A stretch of 64,000 nt of DNA from DSVQ01 sp964484765 (GTDB lineage: Bacteria > Planctomycetota > Planctomycetia > Planctomycetales > Planctomycetaceae). Position numbers and translations under genes: made by a program. The stretch is taken from positions 11,485 through 75,484 of the forward strand of contig CAZAGI010000033.1 in the NCBI GenBank assembly GCA_964484765.1, in the 5' to 3' direction. This document shows, piece after piece, positions 57,379 through 64,000 of this stretch. Each line of letters starts with the position of its first letter. Within the stretch, counting starts at the first letter, position 1. The notes under the pieces are model-generated. The model worked only from the letters and a program-made list of their open reading frames with translations, was not told the origin of the DNA and did not search any database.

Positions 57379-57942
57379 ATGTTGACCCCCGCGTTGATGG
57401 AAGCCGTCCGGCTGTTACCTTCCACGGAATTGCCGGCGTACACTTTTGTACCTGGTTGTGATACACCGCATCCGTACCGCGATCCGCGCGGGCACAGCTA
57501 TCAGCGGAAACATCCCACGCCGCGTGCTCTCACCCCGCACACCTGGGCCGAAAATCGCAGCTACCTGCTCGCCCTCGACTATTTCAACTATGGTTTCTAC
57601 TGGGAATCGCACGAAGAGTGGGAACGCCTGCTCCGCGCCACGGGCAACGATTGCCTTTCGGGCAAGTTCCTCAAGGGCCTGGTGAAGCTCTCCGCCGCCG
57701 GACAAAAGGTCCGCGAGAACAGCATCCACGGTGTGCGACGGCACGCGGCATCGGCCGGGGAAGTCTTCGCCGACATCGCCGCGGAAGTCGGAGAAGAACA
57801 CTTCTGCGGGCTGGAATTCACGCTGCTGCAATTCGCCGCCGATCGCGCCGCCCAATTGACGTACAAGGATCGTTTCACCAACGGCAACCCCGTCCGCGTC
57901 TTCCCGTTCGTGATCATGCCCATCCCGCTGCCGCTGGCGTAA
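57379..57942 (+). CDS. DUF309-family protein
   Basis: 187 residues, ATG 57379 with GAGGAGAG upstream. The DUF309 core is clear: DYFNYGFYWESHEEWERLL and KFLKGLVKLSAAGQKVRE, two helices with His/Glu residues. An N-terminal extension of about 70 residues is Pro- and His-rich (FVPGCDTPHPYRDPRGHSYQ). Function unknown for the family; may bind metal. Confidence 0.88.
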   Translation: MLTPALMEAVRLLPSTELPAYTFVPGCDTPHPYRDPRGHSYQRKHPTPRALTPHTWAENRSYLLALDYFNYGFYWESHEEWERLLRATGNDCLSGKFLKGLVKLSAAGQKVRENSIHGVRRHAASAGEVFADIAAEVGEEHFCGLEFTLLQFAADRAAQLTYKDRFTNGNPVRVFPFVIMPIPLPLA

Positions 57943-57955
57943 TTCAAGCGGGATC

Positions 57956-58135
57956 GCCGCGAAAAGGCGCAAGGGCTCGCAAAAGAATTCGAAGGGCAGA
58001 AAAGCGATTCGCCACCGAAAGCACAAAGGACATAAAAGCCCAGGCCATGTGCCTGTTCTCTTATTGTGACTCTTGTGCCTTCTCCGGCGAAAACTCTGTT
58101 TTTCTGTTTGCGTCCTCTTGCGCCTTTTCGCGGCT
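57956..58135. repeat. Long inverted repeat family G
   Basis: Perfect 18-bp arms (57956-57973, GCCGCGAAAAGGCGCAAG, and 58118-58135) separated by 144 bases that are themselves partly symmetric (CGCCACCGAAAGCACAAAGG versus the reverse of CTTGTGCCTTCTCCGGCG). Fills the convergent interval between the DUF309 gene and the RraA-family gene. Confidence 0.8.
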
Positions 58136-58151
58136 GAACTATCTCTTGTGA

Positions 58152-58805
58152 TTACAGCACGCCGTATTTGGCGAAGGCGTCCACCGCTTTCATGCCGTTA
58201 CGGATGGCGTCGCGGACTTCGTTCTCGGCGTGGACTTTGTCCCAGGCGCGCTGAATCGCTTCTTTCTCGACGGCTTGCGGGACGACCACCACGCCGTCTG
58301 CATCGGCGAAGACCAGTTCGGCCGGACAAAAACGCACACCGTCAATCTCGACCGGCACATCCACATCCACGACACGCTGCCGGTTGAGACTGTCGTACAC
58401 ACACGTCGCGCGGGCATACACCGGAAAATTCATCGGCCGAATCTTGTCCACATCGCGGATGGCACCGTCGATGATTGCCCCGACACAGCCCCCATTCTTT
58501 GCCGCGGTTGTGAGCAGCTCGCCCCAGATGCCGGACCGCATCGACCCGCCCGCTGCCGCGATCAGCACGTCATCGGGCCGGCACGCATCAACGGCTTGCA
58601 GTTCCAGTTCATACGGCCGCGGATCGACGTGGGCCATATCGACCCACAACGTGGTCTTGCAACGGCCGACCAGCAACCCGCCACCGGTCCACGGGCGCAA
58701 CGACAATCGCGGCGACTGATGCGGATATCCCAGTCCGTCGAGTGCATCGCTCACCACCGCGGAATACAACTCCGCCCGCATCATCGCTAACGTAATCTCC
58801 GACAC
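58152..58805 (-). CDS. RraA-family protein (HMG/CHA aldolase-like)
   Basis: 217 residues, from GTG 58805 with AGGGAAG upstream; the longer ORF starts inside a palindrome and is rejected. Family motifs: VVSDALDGLG, the ligand loop GGSMRSGIWGELLTTAAKNGGCVGAIIDGAIRD, split here as GGSMRSGIWGELL and IIDGAIRDV, and ADADGVVVVP. Members either are aldolases for oxo-acids such as 4-hydroxy-4-methyl-2-oxoglutarate or inhibit RNase E. Arg/Asp in GAIRD supports the aldolase-like form. Confidence 0.88.
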   Translation of the reverse strand: MSEITLAMMRAELYSAVVSDALDGLGYPHQSPRLSLRPWTGGGLLVGRCKTTLWVDMAHVDPRPYELELQAVDACRPDDVLIAAAGGSMRSGIWGELLTTAAKNGGCVGAIIDGAIRDVDKIRPMNFPVYARATCVYDSLNRQRVVDVDVPVEIDGVRFCPAELVFADADGVVVVPQAVEKEAIQRAWDKVHAENEVRDAIRNGMKAVDAFAKYGVL

Positions 58806-58820
58806 CGATCTTCCCTTCTT

Positions 58821-58880
58821 CGTAGGGTCCGCTGTGTGGACCATCTGTCATGAGTGACGGTCCGCGCAGCGGACCCTACG
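58821..58880. repeat. Palindromic element family C (CGTAGGGTCCGCT arms)
   Basis: 22-bp arms with two mismatches (58821-58842, CGTAGGGTCCGCTGTGTGGA plus CC, and 58859-58880) around a 16-base centre. It lies within the divergent interval between the RraA-family gene and the M28 peptidase and so inside a shared promoter region, unlike the other elements at gene ends. Confidence 0.88.
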
Positions 58881-58946
58881 ATTCTGACGACCGACCGCGT
58901 AGAATCCAATGATCGTGTGATTTCAATCATCGGGGGAGAGAGCGAT

Positions 58947-60950
58947 ATGTTGCGGGCGTGGGGTCTGGCAGGGGCCGTCTTTAGTCTGGTGCTGACAACG
59001 ATCACCGTCGCCATCGCAGGGGATGCGGTGACCGACGCCCAGCAGCGGCTGCGCGAGAACGTGAAATATCTTTCCAGCGATGAACTCGAAGGCCGCGGCG
59101 TCGGCACCGAAGGCCTGACGACCGCGGGAAAATTCATCCGTGAAGAATTCCAGAAGCTCGGACTCGCCGTCGATCGCGTGCAGGGCAACGCCTTCCAGAA
59201 ATTCGACCTGATTTCCTCGGCAAAACTCGGCGAGAAGAACTCGCTGCAACTCATCGCACCCGACGGCAAGATGATTGATCTGGAACTCGGGAAGGACTGC
59301 GAAGTCTGCTCGTTCGCCGGTTCGGGTGAATTCGAAGGGGAAGTCGTCTTTGCCGGTTATGGCATCGAAGACGGCGACTCGAAATACAACGATTTCGATG
59401 GTATCGACGTGACGGGCAAAGTGGTGATCGTGATGCGCCGCAATCCGCAACAAGGGAATGCCAAGGGCACATTCTCCGGGCATGGGACCTCGCGGCATGC
59501 CGAACTGCGCACCAAGCTCATTCAGGCGAATCAACACAAGGCAGCGGCGGTGTTGTTCGTGAATGATCCGTACGGCGTGAAACAGAAGGCCGAAAGCCGC
59601 GAGAAAGGTCTGGCCAAAGCGACAACCGAAATTGCGGATCTGGCGGATAACTTTCTCGCCATCTCTGACGCGGATGCAGAGAAACGGACCGCCGCGAAAG
59701 ACAAGCTGGCAGCGGTTATTGCCAAGTGGAAGACGCAGAAAGACGCCGCAGGGAAATCCGCCGATGACGAGCTCCTCAAGTTCGGTTATGCCGGATACGG
59801 GGACGACAAACCGATGGCTCCGGCGTTTCACGTCACGCAGGCGCAGGTCAATGCGATATTGAAAGCGGCGCTGAAGTCGAGCCTCACGGATTTGGAAGCC
59901 GAGATCGATGCGCAATTCAAGCCGCACTCGCAAGTGGTCACTGGCTGGAAAGCCAAAGGGGTGGCGTCGGTGGTCCGCGTCCGGAGCGATGTCGCCAATG
60001 TGATCGGCATTCTGGACGGCACCGGGCCGAAGGCCGAAGAGACGATCGTCATCGGCGCGCACTATGATCACGTCGGTCGCGGCGGTGCGAACTCGCTGTC
60101 GCCGGGTTCTTCCGATGTGCATAACGGGGCGGACGACAATGCCTCCGGCACGGTCGCGCTGCTGGAACTCGCGCGGCGGTTGTCCTCGCGCCCGGAGAAG
60201 CTGCCCCGCCGGTTGATGTTCATCGCCTTCACCGCCGAAGAACTCGGTTTGCTCGGATCGGCCCGGTATGTGAAAGAACCGATTGTGCCTTTGGAACAGA
60301 CGATCGCCATGTTCAACATGGACATGGTCGGACGGTTACACGAAGACAAACTCACGATCTTTGGCAGCGGCACAAGTTCGCGATGGCTCCCGGAGCTGAA
60401 CGCGCTCAATGAACAGTCCGGCTTCAAGCTCACGTTCAAACCGGAAGGCTTCGGGCCGAGCGATCACTCCTCGTTCTACGGCAAGAAGATCCCTGTGCTA
60501 CACTATTTCACGAACAATCACCCGGACTATCACCGTCCGACCGATGACTGGGAGAAGCTCAACATCGAAGGCATCGAGCGCGTCGTGACGATGCTCGAGA
60601 AGCTGGTGGTGATGACCGCGGAGAATCCGGATCGGCCGGATTACATCGAAGTGAAGCAGGCCCCGAATGCCCAGCGCGGCGGCAACCGGCCCTACTTCGG
60701 CACAATTCCCGACTTCGCGAGTGAAGGCGAAGGCTATGGCATTTCCGGCGCGGCACCCGGCAGTCCGGCGGAAAAAGGGGGCCTGAAGGGCGGTGATCGC
60801 ATCATCGCCATCGGGGAAAACAAGCTCACCGGCCTCGATGACTTCGATCTCGCGCTGCGGAAGTTCAAACCCGGCGATGAAGTCTCCGTCACCGTCACCC
60901 GCGATGGCAAGCCTGTCGCCCTGAAAGTCACGCTCGAAGCCCCGCGATAG
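58947..60950 (+). CDS. Secreted M28-family aminopeptidase with PA and PDZ domains
   Basis: 667 residues from ATG 58947 (GGGGGAGAG upstream) with a signal peptide (LAGAVFSLVLTTITVAIAG). A protease-associated region occupies about 90-200 (VFAGYGIEDGDSKYNDFDGIDVTGKVVIVMRR). The zinc peptidase has all ligands: GAHYDHVG, DDNASGT, FTAEELGLLGS, NMDMVGR and GPSDHSSF. A PDZ domain closes the chain (GYGISGAAPGSPAEKGGLKGGDRIIAIG). Predicted to cleave N-terminal residues from extracellular peptides. Confidence 0.94.
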   Translation: MLRAWGLAGAVFSLVLTTITVAIAGDAVTDAQQRLRENVKYLSSDELEGRGVGTEGLTTAGKFIREEFQKLGLAVDRVQGNAFQKFDLISSAKLGEKNSLQLIAPDGKMIDLELGKDCEVCSFAGSGEFEGEVVFAGYGIEDGDSKYNDFDGIDVTGKVVIVMRRNPQQGNAKGTFSGHGTSRHAELRTKLIQANQHKAAAVLFVNDPYGVKQKAESREKGLAKATTEIADLADNFLAISDADAEKRTAAKDKLAAVIAKWKTQKDAAGKSADDELLKFGYAGYGDDKPMAPAFHVTQAQVNAILKAALKSSLTDLEAEIDAQFKPHSQVVTGWKAKGVASVVRVRSDVANVIGILDGTGPKAEETIVIGAHYDHVGRGGANSLSPGSSDVHNGADDNASGTVALLELARRLSSRPEKLPRRLMFIAFTAEELGLLGSARYVKEPIVPLEQTIAMFNMDMVGRLHEDKLTIFGSGTSSRWLPELNALNEQSGFKLTFKPEGFGPSDHSSFYGKKIPVLHYFTNNHPDYHRPTDDWEKLNIEGIERVVTMLEKLVVMTAENPDRPDYIEVKQAPNAQRGGNRPYFGTIPDFASEGEGYGISGAAPGSPAEKGGLKGGDRIIAIGENKLTGLDDFDLALRKFKPGDEVSVTVTRDGKPVALKVTLEAPR

Positions 60951-60983
60951 CCGACCGGCTCGAAATCCGGTGGGCTATGACCT

Positions 60984-62498
60984 TCACGCCGTAGCGCCGA
61001 GCGCGGCGAGACGTCGCAGGATGAGCAGCTGCAGCACCGCCAACACACCAAGAAACAGGAAGGCAGAGACGACAAACCAGATTGAAGTGGACAAGGGACC
61101 AAAGCGCCCGCTGTACGTGCAGTAAACGTACAACCATCCAGCGGCAAACGAGACCGTGAGCGTCATCGGCGTGGCTGACCAGCCCATGTATAGCGAGAGT
61201 AGTACCAGCAGGTGGAGATAGGCGAAGATCCCCACGCCAGTCAGCATCGCCCCGGTTAACAGTTCCAGTCGCTGGTCCCAGTCCTTCACATGTTCATGAA
61301 GAATGACGGTGAGCACGATGTCAATATAGGGGCACACGATGGACGGCAGCAGTCCCAGCGCCCAGCCGCAGACCTTTTCGCCCGCGATGTGCCACAACGG
61401 CTGTGGCGTCTGCATCAATGCAGACCATGTGCGATCACGAATCTCGTCGCGGAACAGGCGGCTCGCCGTCCATGTGCCATCGAGTAACGACAGCACCGCA
61501 GACCACAACGCGGCCCAGATAAGCCCGAACCCAACCTCGCTCGTGGAGGTTAACGTTGCCACCACAATCAACCCGTGAGCGATCACGCGCACGATCCACC
61601 CGAGCAGGCCGCCGGTCAGAAAATAGAATTCCCGCCACACCAGCGGATGTAACCAGACGCGCCTGGAATGGCGAGTGAACGGCAGCCGCACTCGCGATTT
61701 CACCACCGGCGGTTCTGACAGCGCCACCCTGTCGAACAGGAACCACGTGCCCAGCAAACACACCGCGCCCGCAATCCAGCCGATCGCCACCGGCCAACAC
61801 CATGCCGAACCATCAAACGACGATTCGGTGATCTCCAGCAACCGCATCGGCAAACTGATCCAGCGGTAAGCGGAAAACAGCGTAATCCCCACCGGCCAGG
61901 CCCAACGTGCGGCGAGCGGGAGGCACACCGGCAGCGTATAGCACGCAACGAAAAGCGCGGTTGTCCTTGCCGCCCTTCCCCCGTCGCGACAGATGACCGA
62001 CGCCGTCACACCGACCGCGGCCAGCAGCCACAAGTACGTGGCGAGCGCGACATACGCCGCATAGACCTGCGACATCGCCACGCCCCCCAGCGTGATGGCC
62101 ACCAAGGTGAAGGGAACCTGCAGCGCCAGTAACAGCGAAGCGTCGAACAGGCGGCTCAGCGTCTTGCCGAGCAGAATCGCCAGGCCACTCACGCCGGCCA
62201 TCCGCATCAACCCGAGCGAGCCGTCTTCCTTATCTTCGGCGATGGTCTGCGAGAACCCGAAGATGGCGTTTGCGGAAATGTAGAACGCGGTGATCAGCAA
62301 TTGCGCATGAAACAGCCACAATCCTCCGGCGGAAACGGTCACATTCCACCGCGAAACAATCACAGCCAGATACAGCACGCACGCCAATCCGAACCGCGTG
62401 GCATGCATCCCTACCCGCCGCGCATCCAGCGTCAACGACTGCTTCGCCAACTGCCAGACACCATGCAGCATGAGAGGATTACACTTTGCGATGAACAT
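60984..62498 (-). CDS. ABC-2-type membrane permease-like protein
   Basis: About 504 residues if ATG 62498 is used; ATGs at 62471 and 62537 are also possible and none has a good ribosome site. Around twelve membrane helices in two halves (LACVLYLAVIVSRW, LLLALQVPFTLVAITLGG, and later WFVVSAFLFLGVLAVLQLLIL). The segment FGFSQTIAEDKEDGSLGLMRMAG is the regular loop of ABC-2 permeases. No ATPase gene is adjacent in the window. Likely part of an exporter or a fusion of two permease halves. Confidence 0.78.
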   Translation of the reverse strand: MFIAKCNPLMLHGVWQLAKQSLTLDARRVGMHATRFGLACVLYLAVIVSRWNVTVSAGGLWLFHAQLLITAFYISANAIFGFSQTIAEDKEDGSLGLMRMAGVSGLAILLGKTLSRLFDASLLLALQVPFTLVAITLGGVAMSQVYAAYVALATYLWLLAAVGVTASVICRDGGRAARTTALFVACYTLPVCLPLAARWAWPVGITLFSAYRWISLPMRLLEITESSFDGSAWCWPVAIGWIAGAVCLLGTWFLFDRVALSEPPVVKSRVRLPFTRHSRRVWLHPLVWREFYFLTGGLLGWIVRVIAHGLIVVATLTSTSEVGFGLIWAALWSAVLSLLDGTWTASRLFRDEIRDRTWSALMQTPQPLWHIAGEKVCGWALGLLPSIVCPYIDIVLTVILHEHVKDWDQRLELLTGAMLTGVGIFAYLHLLVLLSLYMGWSATPMTLTVSFAAGWLYVYCTYSGRFGPLSTSIWFVVSAFLFLGVLAVLQLLILRRLAALGATA

Positions 62499-62719
62499 CG
62501 GGAACAGAACACGGTGCGGCACCGTCGACCCCGGCATAGTGTGCGCCGGTTTTCTTCGAAATACAGCCCCAACATCGAGGCTGCAAGGCTTGGTCAACGG
62601 CGGAGCGGCGGGACCGCGACGTGCATCCCGGCCTGAAGTCAGTCCGTAAGCGACGGCGTCAACAGGGGACTTCGCCGAGAGGAAGTGGTGAGATTTCGAA
62701 TCTTCGGCGCTGTCGTCGC

Positions 62720-63259
62720 TTACCAGCCGTAGGCTTTTGCAAATTCGCGCGCGGCCTGAATGGCATCGGGCGACGTGAGGAGGCTCCGCCCCAATCGAAC
62801 GACCAGCACCTGCGCCTCTTTGGGATCGCGAGCAAACGAGGCCACTTTCCCCGCCTCGCCGCCAAAGACCACCGTGAATGTCTTCCCCTGCCGCTGCGGC
62901 AACTCTGTTTGCTTCTCACTGAGAGGGGCTTTTTCGACGGACTTTTCAAAGTCGAACAGGGCCGCCACTTCGCCCATTTCCAGCTTGCTGATTTTGACGG
63001 CCCAGGGCTGATCAACTTCCGCGATGGCACCAGCCCGTTTCCGTCCTGCCGAATCGACGTACAGAACGAGTGGCGGAACCGTCTCCCGCCGGGAACCCGC
63101 CTCTGAGATCACAACCCAGGTCACGGTGGCTCCTACAGCAGCACCCGCCGCCTTCGGGGGGGATTCGGCAGGCGAGGGACGGCCGGAGAGGGTCCAGAGC
63201 CCGACACCAACGATCCCCAGCCACGTCACAGCGATCGGGACCAGCGGCCGCGACATCAT
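62720..63259 (-). CDS. Small anchored protein of unknown function
   Basis: 179 residues, GGAGAAC upstream of a double ATG. N-terminal hydrophobic segment (LVPIAVTWLGIVGVGLWTLS) may be an anchor or signal. The rest is a small alpha/beta domain (VTWVVISEAG, VLYVDSAGRKRAGAI, KTFTVVFGG, QVLVVRLG). No family recognised. Confidence 0.7.
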   Translation of the reverse strand: MMSRPLVPIAVTWLGIVGVGLWTLSGRPSPAESPPKAAGAAVGATVTWVVISEAGSRRETVPPLVLYVDSAGRKRAGAIAEVDQPWAVKISKLEMGEVAALFDFEKSVEKAPLSEKQTELPQRQGKTFTVVFGGEAGKVASFARDPKEAQVLVVRLGRSLLTSPDAIQAAREFAKAYGW

Positions 63260-63295
63260 GGCGTTCTCCGGGAATCGATGGCATCAAGGCAACGA

Positions 63296-64000
63296 TCAGG
63301 CGCTCTGCGTCCGCAGCCAGCGTGTGGTCCGGACGCGCCTCAATCCCACGACGAACAACCCCGAGAGCAGCAGCGCCACGGAACTCGGTTCCGGAACGCA
63401 GCAGCAACCGTCTTCATAAAGGTCCCACTTGTCCTTGAGCGTTGCATGATCGGGATCGCCGTAAAATGCGTTGTAGAGATCGTTGAAATGCGCCTTGGAG
63501 TGTTGCGGATTGGTTGCCGTGTATGTGGGATTGCCACCATTCTTATCCCACGTAAATCCCCAGGTAAACCCGTCGATCATATGGATGGTGCCCTTGTTGC
63601 CACCTGTGCCAGCCACGGCGCACACCAATGCCGTCTGGAATAAGAAGCTGATCGTATCACTGGTTGCAAAATTGTCTTTGGGCTCGTCAAAATAACCGAG
63701 CGTCGCATGGCCATATCCGGGTCCGCGCAAATTCACATAGAATGGAGAACCGTCCGCAATCAGTTCATCGTTGGTGTTCGAGCGGCTGCGGTCGTAAGAC
63801 CACTCGTCCTCGTCTTCCCACGAGTAGAGTGTCGGTTTGCCGATATAAGCTTGAATCCAGTAGTAGCTGGCACGGGGCGGCAGGACACACATCCCATTAG
63901 CGTCAAAACCACCCTTAATGCTGACACCGTACAACCCGCCTGCGTTAACAGCCCGTGGATTTATGCGGTTTAGCAATTGACGGAGTGGTTCTGAAAGAAT
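63296..64000 (-). CDS. PEP-CTERM sorting-signal protein (5' end cut off)
   Basis: Frame remains open to the right edge, so the start lies beyond base 64000; 234 residues are visible. The end shows a PEP-CTERM signal: VPEPSSVALLLSGLFVVGL and then RR, with GCCC just before it. The visible part is rich in Gly, Tyr and Asp and has no domain I can name. PEP-CTERM proteins are sorted by exosortase/EpsH-type systems, none of which is in the window. Confidence 0.88.
   Translation of the reverse strand: MLSEPLRQLLNRINPRAVNAGGLYGVSIKGGFDANGMCVLPPRASYYWIQAYIGKPTLYSWEDEDEWSYDRSRSNTNDELIADGSPFYVNLRGPGYGHATLGYFDEPKDNFATSDTISFLFQTALVCAVAGTGGNKGTIHMIDGFTWGFTWDKNGGNPTYTATNPQHSKAHFNDLYNAFYGDPDHATLKDKWDLYEDGCCCVPEPSSVALLLSGLFVVGLRRVRTTRWLRTQSA

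Noticed and set aside
58805..58844. Longer N terminus for the RraA-family protein
   Set aside because: It starts in palindrome C; the GTG with AGGGAAG at 58805 is better.

Overview
The window looks like part of a draft chromosome from a planctomycete of the Planctomycetales type. The evidence is GC-rich coding sequence with long secreted proteins; planctomycete-style ECF sigma factor and Ser/Thr kinase pairs; PQQ-like beta-propeller proteins; a Tat-exported GFO/IDH/MocA oxidoreductase; a redoxin / cytochrome c / copper-monooxygenase-like / EF-hand fusion; a PEP-CERM-type sorted (PEP-CTERM) protein; and many palindromic repeats at gene ends. A run of exactly 100 N at 21444-21543 is a scaffolding gap, so order and distance across it are not certain. 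No rRNA, tRNA, CRISPR array, transposase or phage gene was seen.

Layout. 1-7.9 kb (+): the 3' part of a HyuA-HyuB hydantoinase/oxoprolinase fusion, a palindromic element, and a 1441-residue secreted PQQ-like propeller. 8-13.9 kb (-): a proline-rich tail-anchored protein, the Cu(I) ATPase CopA, an unknown conserved protein and RuvX. 14-17 kb (+): hisF and the redoxin/cytochrome fusion, closed by a bidirectional terminator. 17-25.2 kb (-): a lipoprotein with a CGPC thioredoxin-like part, a small membrane protein, a GFO/IDH oxidoreductase, the gap, a Uma2-family protein, a DoxX-like membrane protein, apbE and ribH. 25.6-28.6 kb (+): a hybrid histidine kinase. 28.6-36.9 kb is mostly (-): a degenerate receiver, an RNA methyltransferase, a DUF188 protein (+), then a compact run of an EamA protein, a PHB-depolymerase-like esterase, a STAS protein, a receiver/anti-sigma-type ATPase and a large hybrid kinase with Hpt. 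37-40.9 kb (+): a citrate-synthase-like protein, thrC and dprA. 41-56.5 kb (-): secreted unknown, metallophosphoesterase, sugar isomerase-like protein, an ECF sigma/kinase pair, a zinc-ribbon membrane protein, a PQQ-like protein, a redoxin, a membrane-anchored unknown, a secreted pseudo-hydrolase, a second kinase and a TolB-like propeller. 56.6-64 kb: sufE, a DUF309 protein, an RraA-family protein, an M28 peptidase, an ABC-2-type permease, a small anchored protein and a truncated PEP-CTERM protein.

How the genes fit together. The clearest functional group is signalling: the hybrid kinase (33563-36874), receiver-ATPase (32603-33514) and STAS protein (32247-32603) are tightly packed and coupled, and form a plausible phosphorelay feeding a partner-switching sigma circuit. 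A second circuit is the ECF sigma factor coupled by an ATGA overlap to a transmembrane Ser/Thr kinase that carries an anti-sigma-like Cys/His motif at its N terminus. The housekeeping genes (hisF, ribH, thrC, dprA, ruvX, sufE) are scattered singly, as is usual in planctomycetes.

The most unusual feature of the DNA is the number of unrelated palindromic elements: one 120-bp family is present twice in opposite orientation, at least five other palindromes sit between genes, one palindrome-like insert of about 33 codons lies in frame within the hydantoinase gene, and a perfect 12-bp hairpin lies inside the doxX-like gene.
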